Of a stretch of DNA of 64,000 nucleotides, positions 17,704 through 27,308 are shown in pieces. The DNA is taken from positions 28,112-92,111 of the forward strand of contig NZ_FCOF02000026.1 in assembly GCF_001544755.2 (NCBI RefSeq), given 5' to 3'. Source of the stretch: Caballeronia catudaia (lineage in GTDB: Bacteria; Pseudomonadota; Gammaproteobacteria; Burkholderiales; Burkholderiaceae). Position 1 is the first letter of the stretch, and each line of letters begins with the position of its first letter. The position numbers and the translations under genes were made by a program. Below the pieces are notes generated by a model. That model worked only from the letters and a program-made list of their open reading frames with translations, made no database searches and was not told where the DNA came from.

Positions 17704-19021
17704 TTCGCAACCTTCCTGCACCGGAGCGTGTCGATTCGTCTTGATCCGCCTTGCGAATCCGGAAAGCAATCACTCGCGCCACGCCCAGACATGCCGCCAG
17801 CATTGGACTCACACGTAGCGTGCCGAGCAATCCCCAGTTTTCTCCCAACCCTTGAATGAAGATAAAGAGAAATCCGCAAAGCATTCCCGCGCCGATCCAT
17901 GCGGCGCTTTTCGGTCCGCAGCGCATGAACCCGACCATTTCGGTTGCGAATGTGACTGCGAATGCAGCGCCGCAAACGACCGCAGGAATGCCGCTCTGTG
18001 ACCAAAGTTGAATGAAAGTGTCGTGCGGCGGAAGTTCAAGGATCTTGTTTTGCCACGCATACGATTTGAACGACTCCGCCCAACCACCGAACCCCTGTCC
18101 CAGGAATGGACTTCGGATGAACTCCGACGCAGCGTGCGCCCAGATCAGTTGACGTGAGCCGAACGTGTCTGAGGAGTCCTGTCCGAATCGTGTCGATGAC
18201 AGAAACGACGATCCAGCCACGCCCACGACTACCACACCTGCCAGCATGAAGAACACCAAAGCAAGTCGCGAGGCTGAGATTTTCCTGGATGTGTACGCCA
18301 GCATGCTCATGACGAACAACAGCATCACAGCGAGCATCAGGGAAGCCTTGGACCCGGTGAACGCGACCGCGCAAAGGTGTACTACGCCCACGCAAGCCAG
18401 CAAGGGCCTACGCAAACCGACGGCAATCCCGACCGTCAGAATCCCGACCATGCCGATCCAGACGCCGCCGAAATTCGCATTGACTTCGAAGCCTCCCGAC
18501 TTCTCGGGATCGAGTGCGTTGTTTCTCGCAACGTCGAAGAGGCCGTTCAATGTGCTCGGATTGGCAAATATACCGGCGGCCCGGCTCTGCAAGTAGCTGA
18601 TCTTGACGGCCGGTTCGAGCCGAAATCCGATGACGAGGCCGGATTGAACGAGTGCGCAAACCGAGTAGGCGACGATCAGACCAATGACGAAGCGAGGATC
18701 GCGTTTCGCTTCGTGCATACACGCTGCAAATATGAAAAAGAACGGCAGCGTATAGATGATTTCGCGGATCCCGTCACGCACATTGACTGCCCAAAGCAGA
18801 CTGACAGCCTGCGCCAGAATGAGTGCCGCCAGACACTTCAAGGCCGTGGACGTTCTGAGCGGAGTCCAGACGTCATAGAAGATGAAGAGGCTGAGGCTGA
18901 GCAACAAAACCAGCGAGGGATAGATTTCGCCGACGGGCAACGTGTAGATCTGAAGCGGCGCGAGCAGCATCGTGAGCGTGAGCAGGCCACGTCTTATCAG
19001 GCCATTATTCCGAAATGCCAT
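17696..19021 (-). CDS. O-antigen ligase / Wzy-type polysaccharide polymerase
   Basis: A 441-residue integral membrane protein with about 11-12 hydrophobic helices. The large periplasmic loop holds the Wzy_C signature GSRQLIWAHAASEFIRSPFLGQGFGGWAES...LPPHDTFIQLWSQSG, including the conserved PPHDT histidine. In a Wzx/Wzy pathway it links flipped repeat units into the polymer. A ligase role cannot be excluded, but the presence of Wza, Wzb, Wzc and a flippase favours polymerase. It follows wzc by 42 bp. Confidence 0.88.
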   Translation of the reverse strand: MAFRNNGLIRRGLLTLTMLLAPLQIYTLPVGEIYPSLVLLLSLSLFIFYDVWTPLRTSTALKCLAALILAQAVSLLWAVNVRDGIREIIYTLPFFFIFAACMHEAKRDPRFVIGLIVAYSVCALVQSGLVIGFRLEPAVKISYLQSRAAGIFANPSTLNGLFDVARNNALDPEKSGGFEVNANFGGVWIGMVGILTVGIAVGLRRPLLACVGVVHLCAVAFTGSKASLMLAVMLLFVMSMLAYTSRKISASRLALVFFMLAGVVVVGVAGSSFLSSTRFGQDSSDTFGSRQLIWAHAASEFIRSPFLGQGFGGWAESFKSYAWQNKILELPPHDTFIQLWSQSGIPAVVCGAAFAVTFATEMVGFMRCGPKSAAWIGAGMLCGFLFIFIQGLGENWGLLGTLRVSPMLAACLGVARVIAFRIRKADQDESTRSGAGRLRNA

Positions 19022-19063
19022 TAGCCATCGCTCCGCGCCACGCGACCACGCCAGCGCATCCGT

Positions 19064-21301
19064 TTAGCGCTTGTCATCATAGGAATACTGATAAGAATAC
19101 TTGTATCGTCCGTATCTGAACTTGCCGTTTGCGAGCGGAACACCGTTCATCACGGTCCCTTTCAGGTTTACCCCCGCCTGCGTCAGCCGGCGCACCGTCA
19201 TTTCGATCTCTCTGACCGGATGTGCGCCGAAGCGCAGGACGAGCAGAGCCACACCGCTCAAACGACCGATAATGGCCGCATCGGTTACCGCGAGTACCGG
19301 TGCCGTATCGAATATGACGATGTCGTACAGCGCACAAACTTCTTTCTGGAATCGATCGAAGTTTGGATGCAGAAGCAGCTCCGCCGGATTCGGCGGGATC
19401 GCGCCGGTCGAGATGAAATCCAACCCCGGCCCCACTTCGCGATGAATTAGGTTCTCGATCTTTCCGACGCCTGAGATGATCTCCGACAGCCCCTTGTTTC
19501 GACCGACTCCAAAAGAATCATGCAGGGTGCCGCGCCGCAAGTCCGCGTCGATCAGCAGCACGCGTTTGTTCATGGAACCGAGTATGGCCGCCAGGTTGGA
19601 GGCGACGAACGACTTTCCGACGCCTGGCGCGGGACCGGAGATCATGATCGAATTGGTGGGTGCATCTTGCATTGTGAAGTGCAATGCGGTCGCAAGGCTG
19701 CGTAGGCTCTCGATCACGCTATCGGACGGGTTCTCGAAGGCCAGGCGGCCTTGCTGCTTCCTCTTGCAAAGCACGGACATCCAGCGCGATCCGCCGCGGC
19801 TCTTGGGAATCGTTGCGTATACGGGCAGCCCCAAACGACTTTCGATCACATCGCAATCCTCAACGCCCGATTGCATTCCCGCGCGAGCCAACGAGACACA
19901 GATGCCCAGCAGAAAGCCGACGATCGCGGAGAGGCAAATCACCAGCAATTTCTTCGGTTTAACCGGGTAGTACGGAGCAACCGCGTTGTCGACGATTCTC
20001 ACGCTGCCAATTTTCCCCGCCTTCACGACGCGCAGCTGCTCGAGGTTGTTGAGCAGGTTTGTGTAGAGTTGAGTATTCACCTCGAGGTCGCGCATCAGTC
20101 CGAGCGCGGCCTGCTCGTCGTTCGGCAAGCGTTTGATCCGGTCCTTGCTCGCGGACATCGTGCTATTCAACGCGGCGATCTGCTGATCTATCGCGGTTAC
20201 CTCCGGTGCGTGTTCCATGAAACGCGGAATCAGTGCGGCCCTGCGTTGTTGCAACTCGGCCAGTTGAGCTTCACCATCCACGCTCTGCTTGAGCAGTAAC
20301 TTGGCTTCCTCCCGCAAGTCGAGGATGACGTGTTCGCGCCGGAAAGCGTTATAGGCTTTCTCCGACTCACCGAGCTGCGACTTGATTACCGGAAGCTGTC
20401 CGTCAAGGAACGAAATCATGTTCTGGGCTTCGGCTGACTTTCGGTCAGCGTTCTGCCGCAGATAGATCTGCGCCATCTGATTGAGCACGCGAGCGACCCA
20501 TACCGGATCTTTGCCTTCGAGCGTCACGCCGACGACGTCGGAATCCTTGCTGCGTTCCGCGATCAGCAGGGACTTCGATAGTTGATCGATCGTATCGAGC
20601 CGCTCGTTGCGGATCAGAGTGAATTCCGTATCCGGTTCGCCAGTCAGCTTGTCGATCTTCAGTGAAATTTTCCCCACGCTGGTCTCGCCCGCCGCGAGCT
20701 GTCCAACGACTCCATCAAGGATTTTTTCGCCGTCGAGGAGCAGTCGATATCTGCCATCTCCTTGCGCAACGACGATCCACTTGGCGCGATAGAACTGCGC
20801 CGGAACGTCGAACACATCGACTTCGATGCGCTCGTTGCCCCACGCATAGCTGCGAAGGCCGAACAAGGGTTTGGCAGGCTGATCTTTAGGGGCCGATTTA
20901 GCGACCAGTCGACCGAGCACCGGAAACCGCCGCGGCTCTGCGACGACGAACAAGCGCAAGTCATCGACAGTCTGCCCAAGGACGAGACGCGAGTTGAGAA
21001 CTTCGATTTCGGTCGTTGCCTGCGACGACACGCCGAGAAAGCCTGACAGGTTCTGACCTAGCAGGGTCGAGGCGGTCGCTCCCCCGGGGGTGGATTGTTC
21101 GATTTGGACCGCGAAATCCGACCGATATGTCGGCGCAGCCAGAAACGCGTAGAGCGTGCCGAGTGCCAAACTGACCAAGGTGACGACCACCACGGTCCAA
21201 CGGCTGTCCCACAGGATAGCCAGAAAGTCACCAATGCCTTTCTCGCCTTCCGAATCCGGCTGCATGAATGCTCTGAGTTGATCGTCGCTTATACCTGACA
21301 T
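19064..21301 (-). CDS. wzc: Wzc-type polysaccharide co-polymerase / BY-kinase
   Basis: A 745-residue inner-membrane chain-length regulator and tyrosine autokinase. A Wzz domain starts after TM1 (WTVVVVTLVSLALGTLYAFLAAP), followed by a long periplasmic coiled coil and TM2 (LLVICLSAIVGFLLGICVSL). The cytosolic kinase has Walker A GPAPGVGKS near residue 556, Walker A' VLLIDADLRRG near 581 and Walker B VIFDTAP near 662. The tail has a tyrosine cluster (RYGRYKYSYQYSYDDKR) for autophosphorylation. AAGGAAA precedes the ATG, 3 bp after the wzb stop. It works with Wzb and Wza. Confidence 0.97.
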   Translation of the reverse strand: MSGISDDQLRAFMQPDSEGEKGIGDFLAILWDSRWTVVVVTLVSLALGTLYAFLAAPTYRSDFAVQIEQSTPGGATASTLLGQNLSGFLGVSSQATTEIEVLNSRLVLGQTVDDLRLFVVAEPRRFPVLGRLVAKSAPKDQPAKPLFGLRSYAWGNERIEVDVFDVPAQFYRAKWIVVAQGDGRYRLLLDGEKILDGVVGQLAAGETSVGKISLKIDKLTGEPDTEFTLIRNERLDTIDQLSKSLLIAERSKDSDVVGVTLEGKDPVWVARVLNQMAQIYLRQNADRKSAEAQNMISFLDGQLPVIKSQLGESEKAYNAFRREHVILDLREEAKLLLKQSVDGEAQLAELQQRRAALIPRFMEHAPEVTAIDQQIAALNSTMSASKDRIKRLPNDEQAALGLMRDLEVNTQLYTNLLNNLEQLRVVKAGKIGSVRIVDNAVAPYYPVKPKKLLVICLSAIVGFLLGICVSLARAGMQSGVEDCDVIESRLGLPVYATIPKSRGGSRWMSVLCKRKQQGRLAFENPSDSVIESLRSLATALHFTMQDAPTNSIMISGPAPGVGKSFVASNLAAILGSMNKRVLLIDADLRRGTLHDSFGVGRNKGLSEIISGVGKIENLIHREVGPGLDFISTGAIPPNPAELLLHPNFDRFQKEVCALYDIVIFDTAPVLAVTDAAIIGRLSGVALLVLRFGAHPVREIEMTVRRLTQAGVNLKGTVMNGVPLANGKFRYGRYKYSYQYSYDDKR

Positions 21302-21304
21302 CGC

Positions 21305-21760
21305 TTATTTCCTTAATACAGCTGGGGCGTTCAGCCTTGCTATCCAGTCCGCCGTTCCTTCCGCCATCAAGTCGAGCGCCGCACTGAAGTGCGCCTTCGA
21401 TTTTCGAAACGGGTCAGGCACATCAATCGCGCGACGCTCGAGGAAGCGAAATACGCGTCCCTTTGCTTCGGGAATTCGCCACTCGATCTCCCGCTTCTGA
21501 GCCGCTTCCACGACCAATATGAGATCGGCGCTTACCGCCGCCTCGCGCGTGAGGGATCTTGCGACATGGCTCTCGATATCGATACCCTGTTCCGCCATGA
21601 CCTCAACGGCGAGCGGGTCCGCACTGCGTCCGTTCAGGGCATGGAGACCTGCCGAACTGATGTCGATGAATCCGCATTCGCGTTTCAGCAACGCCGCACC
21701 CATCGGACTTCTGCAAATGTTCCCCGTGCAAACCACGAGTATTCGCGTGAATGTGATCAC
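21305..21760 (-). CDS. wzb: Low-molecular-weight protein-tyrosine phosphatase (Wzb)
   Basis: A 151-residue phosphatase that dephosphorylates the Wzc tyrosine tail. The P-loop VCTGNICRSPMG supplies Cys11 and Arg17, and the general-acid aspartate is in VPDPF near residue 115. The GTG start is supported by GGAGGC nine bases upstream. It lies between wza and wzc as in other Wza-Wzb-Wzc loci. Confidence 0.95.
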   Translation of the reverse strand: MITFTRILVVCTGNICRSPMGAALLKRECGFIDISSAGLHALNGRSADPLAVEVMAEQGIDIESHVARSLTREAAVSADLILVVEAAQKREIEWRIPEAKGRVFRFLERRAIDVPDPFRKSKAHFSAALDLMAEGTADWIARLNAPAVLRK

Positions 21761-21860
21761 GTCAGCGCCTCCGGTCCGGCACGCTCAACGTCCTGTACCG
21801 ACGGAGACGAGAGCCAGATAAAACTTGGGTGCGATTCATGCTGAGTCGGCAACGCGGTCA

Positions 21861-23036
21861 TCATTTCGTCAAGATCGCCGCAGTCAGGCCGGCGTTGATG
21901 GCGGGCAGCAACAAGGAAAGCACGCGGCTAAAGCGCACGAGGCCATTGCCATCGACGTAGACGACGTCTGACGGTTGCAGGTCGAATTGGTTGGCAAGGA
22001 TCATGGCAACGGGCGAGTGAGCGTTCAAATGGAACACCTGTGGCTCGGCCGCCGACGCATTGCGGATCACATAGATCTGCGCCGCGTCGGCGCTTGTGCT
22101 GTTGAGGCTGCCCGCCTGCGAGAGCGCATCGCTCAATGTGAGTTTGCCGTTCGACATTGGCACTGCACTGGCTGGCTTGTTCACTTCACCCATGACGTAC
22201 ACCGGGCTGTCCGTTCTGGCGAGCACGCGCACGACATCCTTGTTGCGCAGAACGATTTGCGCCGGGCTTTGACCGCGACCGAGCATGGCCGTAAAACTGA
22301 TGCTATGAGACGTACCGTTGCGGATCAGAACGACACGGCTCTGATCGGCGGTCGAACTGAAACCGCCGGCCCGGCTGATAGCGTCGTAAATCGACATCTG
22401 GATGTCGTTGACCGGTTGAACACCCGGCGTGCGAACCTCACCGTCGATGTACACCGCCTGCGAGCGGAACGACGCCACACGCAGTGTCACCTGTGGTGAA
22501 CGAAGGGTCTTTCCGAGTTGCGCCACGAGCGATTGTCGGGCTTCGTCGGGCTGCAGTCCGGCGACGTGAATGTTGCCTACGTAAGGGAACTGGAGATTCC
22601 CGCTCTGATCGACGACAAAACCAGGCGCCGGATCAGCCGTTCGCGCGGTCCCTTGAAGCGGTGCACCTGCCGCCGCGGCGATTTCAGGGTGATCCCATAC
22701 TGTGATCTGCAGCACGTCGCCCGGCCCGATCCTATAGGGTCCGGGAGGGATGAGCAGCGACGGATCGTCGAGACCGCCACTCGTCGCAGCTTCGTTCTGC
22801 ATCTTCCGAATTAACGAGAGATCGATGTCCCGGATCGGGATATTTTCAGAGTTCACCGAATTACTCGTGCTTCCAGCACTGACCGGCAGCGTCGGCGAGT
22901 CAGTCATCTTCATACCCGGCGCGGCGGCGCATGCGCCCAGAGTGACACACAGAACGATGCCAGCGATGCGTTGCATGCCCTGCCAAAACCCTTTGTTACT
23001 AGTCGCCGCTTCCGTCGGCGCATCTTGGTAATTCAT
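21861..23036 (-). CDS. wza: Outer-membrane polysaccharide export lipoprotein (Wza-like)
   Basis: A 391-residue OPX protein with a signal peptide ending in the lipobox LGAC. The N-terminal export domain has PYRIGPGDVLQITVWDHPE, followed by repeated SLBB-like domains (VYIDGEVRTPGVQPV, VYVMGEVNKPASAVPM). A hydrophobic C-terminal segment (LSLLLPAINAGLTAAILTK) could cross the outer membrane. It forms the export channel for the EPS. Confidence 0.95.
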   Translation of the reverse strand: MNYQDAPTEAATSNKGFWQGMQRIAGIVLCVTLGACAAAPGMKMTDSPTLPVSAGSTSNSVNSENIPIRDIDLSLIRKMQNEAATSGGLDDPSLLIPPGPYRIGPGDVLQITVWDHPEIAAAAGAPLQGTARTADPAPGFVVDQSGNLQFPYVGNIHVAGLQPDEARQSLVAQLGKTLRSPQVTLRVASFRSQAVYIDGEVRTPGVQPVNDIQMSIYDAISRAGGFSSTADQSRVVLIRNGTSHSISFTAMLGRGQSPAQIVLRNKDVVRVLARTDSPVYVMGEVNKPASAVPMSNGKLTLSDALSQAGSLNSTSADAAQIYVIRNASAAEPQVFHLNAHSPVAMILANQFDLQPSDVVYVDGNGLVRFSRVLSLLLPAINAGLTAAILTK

Positions 23037-23215
23037 TTTCGTTACTCTGGTTACTTTTATATCGACGGGACTGGCCGATGCAATACCAATTGCAAGGCCA
23101 TTTCGATAAACGCGCGAGCGCTATGATCCGGTTGTTGCATCGGATTCAAGTCCTGCTGCGATCTGGAGGTAAGTCCCGAGTTCGAGCGCTTCAAGACGGT
23201 GCCCGCGTGATGTGC

Positions 23216-24337
23216 TCAATAGGCTCCCACCCGGCGCAGGACGACATTGAAAGTCTTGAAGAGAATGCGAAAATCCTCGCCAAGCGACCAGTTGCTGATG
23301 TAGGCCGTATCCAGACTCACGCGAGTCGCGTAGTCCACGTCGTTACGCCCGCTGATCTGCCACAGTCCAGTCATGCCTGGCGTCGCACTCAGGTAGCGAG
23401 TCTTGAATTCACCGTACTTCTCCAGTTCGGCTTCGACGATCGGCCGCGGACCTACAAGGCTCATGTCGCCGCGCAAGACATTCCACAGTTGTGGCAATTC
23501 GTCCAGACTCGTTGCGCGAAGAAGCCGCCCAACCGGCGTGACACGGATATCGTCCTTGAGCTTGAACTCGCGTTCCCACATTTCGCGCGCCTTCGCGTCG
23601 ATGGCCAGCAGGTCTGCAAGAACGACGTCGGCGTCCGTCACCATAGTGCGAAACTTAAGACATGCGAACTTCTTCCCGCCCCGTCCGACTCGCTCATGGC
23701 CGAAAATCGCCCGTCCGCCGTCGCGTCGGACGACGAGGGAAATTACGCAGAACACGGGACAAAGGACCACTAACAGCATCGCTGACGTCACCAGATCGAA
23801 AGCCCGCTTCAGGGCGCGCTGAGAGCGCATTGACGCCGCAGCTTCGCGCTTTCCGGAATTTCTTCTCCATAGGTGCAGGCGCTGGAAGCAACGCATCATG
23901 AGCCTCGCAAGGAGCATTCCGAAGGCGCTGAGAAGCGTCCAGGCAATGCTCCAACGAAGAGCGACCGCATCCGCGTTCCGAAGCAGATAGCCGATCGCGA
24001 GTTCGCATGCTTGCACCACAAGCCACGCGGCGATGGCGCGGCTGATCAATCGGCGCATCGACACGGAAGGCAGACGGCGGTAGCAACCGAAGGCAGGGAA
24101 CGCACTCAGTGAAAGCGCCATCGCAAATGCCACCCGCTCCCCTATCAGATGAGGCGTATCAGCGACACACGAATGACCCAACTGCGATGCCAGAAAAGCT
24201 CCAAAAACAACAGCGATTAGATCTGTTATCCTAATAAAAAGCATGTCTTTCAAATATGTTGATGCCGGGCGCTGATCTTGGTCGCCGACGCACGGTTGAG
24301 CCGGCAACGAAAGTTCGACAAGTCCGTCTAGCTTCAT
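23216..24337 (-). CDS. Undecaprenyl-phosphate hexose-1-phosphate transferase (priming glycosyltransferase), short form
   Basis: A 373-residue polyprenol-phosphate sugar-phosphate transferase that starts repeat-unit assembly on undecaprenyl phosphate. The catalytic domain is intact: KRAFDLVTSAMLLVV, then LKFRTM, RVTPVGRLLRATSLDELPQLWNVLRGDMSLVGPRP and TPGMTGLWQISGRND. Four predicted N-terminal helices are present, but the roughly 120-residue Rossmann-like domain that usually follows helix 4 is missing. The ATG at 24337 is one choice; a start at 24244 (MLFIRITDL) is also possible. Sugar is probably glucose or galactose. Confidence 0.9.
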   Translation of the reverse strand: MKLDGLVELSLPAQPCVGDQDQRPASTYLKDMLFIRITDLIAVVFGAFLASQLGHSCVADTPHLIGERVAFAMALSLSAFPAFGCYRRLPSVSMRRLISRAIAAWLVVQACELAIGYLLRNADAVALRWSIAWTLLSAFGMLLARLMMRCFQRLHLWRRNSGKREAAASMRSQRALKRAFDLVTSAMLLVVLCPVFCVISLVVRRDGGRAIFGHERVGRGGKKFACLKFRTMVTDADVVLADLLAIDAKAREMWEREFKLKDDIRVTPVGRLLRATSLDELPQLWNVLRGDMSLVGPRPIVEAELEKYGEFKTRYLSATPGMTGLWQISGRNDVDYATRVSLDTAYISNWSLGEDFRILFKTFNVVLRRVGAY

Positions 24338-24382
24338 GTATTGCAATCGCCTGCGTGCCGACGCGTCTATCGACGGCTTTTG

Positions 24383-25804
24383 CTACGCGCGGCCATATGT
24401 ATCTTCCAGACGAACTATGTCGTCCTCTCCCAGATAAGTGCCCGACTGAACTTCTATCAATTCGAGTGGAATCCTTCCGGGATTGGCCAATCGATGTCTG
24501 ATGCCCAACGGAATGAAGGTCGACTGATTCTCGGAGAGAATCGTTTCGCTATCCCCGTTCGTTACGACCGCGGTTCCCTTCACGACGATCCAGTGTTCAG
24601 CACGATGATGGTGAAGCTGAAGACTGAGTTGCGCGCCGGGATTCACGGCGATGCGCTTCACCTGGAAGCGGTCACCGTGATCTATGCGCTCGTACCAACC
24701 CCAGGGACGGAAGACGCGTCGATGAGAACTCGCTTCAATGCGGTGAGCCGCCTCCAGTCTCTCGACGATTTTTTTAACATCTTGTACCTTCTCGCGACTC
24801 GTCACTAGCACTGCATCCGGCGTTTCGACGATGACCAGATTGTCGACTCCGACGGCTGCAACCAACCTGTGGTTAGCCCGAATGAAGGAGTTCGAAACGG
24901 ATTCACAGACGACGTCGCCCGAGAGCGCGTTGCCGTGCTCATCGTGATTCGCCAGATCATCCAGCGAACTCCAGGATCCGATGTCGTTCCATCCCAGATC
25001 GTCACTCGGGATAACCACGGCATGATCGGTGCGCTCCATCACGGCGTGGTCGATCGATATGCTGGTGCATGCACCAAAAGCCTCCTCATTCAGGCGAAGG
25101 AAATCATCGTCCCGACACGCCTCTTCGACTGCGCGATACGCTTGTGCCACGATGTGCGGTTCGTGCGCTTCCAGTTCCGCCAAATAGCGGGCCGCTTTGA
25201 ACATATACATTCCGCTGTTCCAGAGATAGCCTCCCTCCTCTAGCAAAGACCGGGCGGTGTCCACCGAGGGCTTTTCGACGAAGCCCTCGATGTTGATCGC
25301 ATGCACGCTGTTTGCCAGAGCAGGACCCGTACGAATATATCCGTAGCCTGAGTGCGGTTCACTGGGGGTGATCCCAAAAGCCACGAGGAAATTATTCGTT
25401 GCAGCATCGGTTGCCGATGAAACCGCTCGGACGAACGCATCCTCGTTTTCTATCGCGTGGTCGGCAGGCAGCACCAGCAGTAATGCGTCGGAGCATTCGC
25501 GTAGCGCGACGACCGCTGCGACGGCGGTCGCCGGTGCAGTGTTTCGGCTCACGGGCTCCAAAATAACCGTCGAAGGCGTGACATCTATCTGCCGCAATTG
25601 CTCAGCAACGAGGAATCGCTGTTCACTGCTGGTCACGACGATAGGCGGCATTGCGTCAGGCAACTGCTCGAGACGCAACGCGGTCTTCTGGAGAAGACTT
25701 TGTTCACCGGTCAGCGCAAGATACTGTTTCGCATAGTTGCCTCTGGACATGGGCCAAAGGCGACTGCCCTTACCTCCACACAAGAGGAGAGGAAAAATTC
25801 GCAT
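24383..25804 (-). CDS. manC: Bifunctional mannose-1-phosphate guanylyltransferase / mannose-6-phosphate isomerase
   Basis: A 473-residue enzyme making GDP-mannose. The N-terminal nucleotidyltransferase has LLLCGGKGSRLWPMSRGNYAKQ and the EKPS motif of the sugar-nucleotide site. The C-terminal cupin isomerase domain has RPWGWYERID, QVKRIAVNPGAQLSLQLHHHRAEHW and the ENQSTFIPLGIRHRL metal-ligand region. It is equivalent to AlgA/ManC/BceA. It lies downstream of ugd and shows that mannose (or a derivative) is in the polymer. Confidence 0.96.
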   Translation of the reverse strand: MRIFPLLLCGGKGSRLWPMSRGNYAKQYLALTGEQSLLQKTALRLEQLPDAMPPIVVTSSEQRFLVAEQLRQIDVTPSTVILEPVSRNTAPATAVAAVVALRECSDALLLVLPADHAIENEDAFVRAVSSATDAATNNFLVAFGITPSEPHSGYGYIRTGPALANSVHAINIEGFVEKPSVDTARSLLEEGGYLWNSGMYMFKAARYLAELEAHEPHIVAQAYRAVEEACRDDDFLRLNEEAFGACTSISIDHAVMERTDHAVVIPSDDLGWNDIGSWSSLDDLANHDEHGNALSGDVVCESVSNSFIRANHRLVAAVGVDNLVIVETPDAVLVTSREKVQDVKKIVERLEAAHRIEASSHRRVFRPWGWYERIDHGDRFQVKRIAVNPGAQLSLQLHHHRAEHWIVVKGTAVVTNGDSETILSENQSTFIPLGIRHRLANPGRIPLELIEVQSGTYLGEDDIVRLEDTYGRA

Positions 25805-25889
25805 AACAATGGATGAAAGAGGGATGCCGAATCCGCTTTTGCGAGTCGGTCAATCGACACGCATATTGCGGATTGCAAGCCGACTCGGC

Positions 25890-27308
25890 TTATCGAATTT
25901 CAAGGTGAGACGTTTCGTGTCCGATGTCCCGCGCTCTCGCCGGTACAACGGCTGGGCGCCCCATACAGTAATACTCGAAGCCAGCGCTTGCTAATGCATC
26001 GGCTTCGTAGAGGTTACGGCCGTCGAAGATCAACGGTGCTTTCAACAGCTCGCGAAGACGCTGGAAATTCGGCATCTTGAACTCCTTCCACTCGGTGACG
26101 ATAACCAGAGCGTCCGCGCCTGCTGCCGCTTCGTCTGCACTTCCAACGAACTCGACGCGCATTAATTGGTCCGGGCTCGATTGCAGATCCGAGGTTATCG
26201 CCTTGTCGGCTTCTTCCATCGCCACCGGGTCGTAAGCTTTTACCCGCGCCCCGCGAGCGAGGAGATTCGAGATAATCGTCCGGCTCGGCGCTTCCCGCAT
26301 GTCATCGGTGTTGGGCTTGAAGGCAAGTCCCCAGATCGCAAACACGCGTCCATTCAACCGCTCTCCCAGCCGGTTAGTAATCTTGCTGGTAAAGATCTCG
26401 CTCTGTTGACGGTTCACTTCCTGGACTGCGTCCAAGATTCGCATCGACGCACCCGATTCAACTCCCGTCCGCGCAAGCGCTTGAACGTCCTTCGGGAAGC
26501 ACGAGCCGCCGTATCCCACTCCCGAATAGAGAAAGTCGTATCCGATACGGGGATCTGAACCAATACCGCGACGCACCGATTCGATGTCGGCGCCGACGCG
26601 CTCCGCCAAGTTGGACAACTCATTCATGAACGATATACGTGCTGCCAGCATCGAATTGGCGGCGTACTTCGTGAACTCCGCCGAGCGGACGTCCATGTAC
26701 ATCGTACGTTCGTGGTTCCGATTGAAAGGCTTGTAGAGTCTGGCCATTTGTTCACGGCCGAATTGCCCTGCTTCGTCGTCGGCGTTACCGATGACGATAC
26801 GGTCCGGACGCATAAAGTCCTGAATCGCGGCCCCTTCTTTCAAAAACTCCGGGTTCGATACGACCGTGAACCCATACGAAACGCCGCGATTTTCCAGTTC
26901 GCGCCTTACGCTTGCCGCAACACGATCGGCGGTGCCAACTGGAACGGTCGACTTATTGACGATGACTTTGAATTCCCGCATGTGTGACGCAATGCCGCGG
27001 GCCGCTGCCAAAACGTAGCCCACGTCTGCTGATCCGTCTTCGCCAGGCGGCGTTCCGACCGCAATGAACAAAACAGATCCGTGCGCAACCCCGGCAGGCA
27101 GGTCAGTTGAAAACCACAGTCTTCCGGCCGCCCGGTTTCGATCGATCAGCTCTTTTAATCCGGGCTCGTGAATCGGAATTCCGCCACTTTGGAGAACGGC
27201 AATTTTCTTTTCGTCGATGTCAATACAAGCGACTTCATTGCCGATCTCGGCCAGGCAAGCACCGGTAACCAGCCCGACGTATCCGGTGCCAATTATCGTG
27301 ATCTTCAT
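25890..27308 (-). CDS. ugd: UDP-glucose 6-dehydrogenase
   Basis: A 472-residue enzyme oxidising UDP-glucose to UDP-glucuronate with two NAD. It starts MKITIIGTGYVGLVTGACLAEIG (GxGYVG at 7-12); the catalytic Cys270 is in GYGGSCFPKDV, and NPEFLKEG and AANSMLAARISF are family motifs. The ATG at 27308 is chosen over a TTG two codons earlier. As first gene of the EPS operon it shows that glucuronic acid is a likely constituent, making the polymer acidic. Confidence 0.96.
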   Translation of the reverse strand: MKITIIGTGYVGLVTGACLAEIGNEVACIDIDEKKIAVLQSGGIPIHEPGLKELIDRNRAAGRLWFSTDLPAGVAHGSVLFIAVGTPPGEDGSADVGYVLAAARGIASHMREFKVIVNKSTVPVGTADRVAASVRRELENRGVSYGFTVVSNPEFLKEGAAIQDFMRPDRIVIGNADDEAGQFGREQMARLYKPFNRNHERTMYMDVRSAEFTKYAANSMLAARISFMNELSNLAERVGADIESVRRGIGSDPRIGYDFLYSGVGYGGSCFPKDVQALARTGVESGASMRILDAVQEVNRQQSEIFTSKITNRLGERLNGRVFAIWGLAFKPNTDDMREAPSRTIISNLLARGARVKAYDPVAMEEADKAITSDLQSSPDQLMRVEFVGSADEAAAGADALVIVTEWKEFKMPNFQRLRELLKAPLIFDGRNLYEADALASAGFEYYCMGRPAVVPARARDIGHETSHLEIR

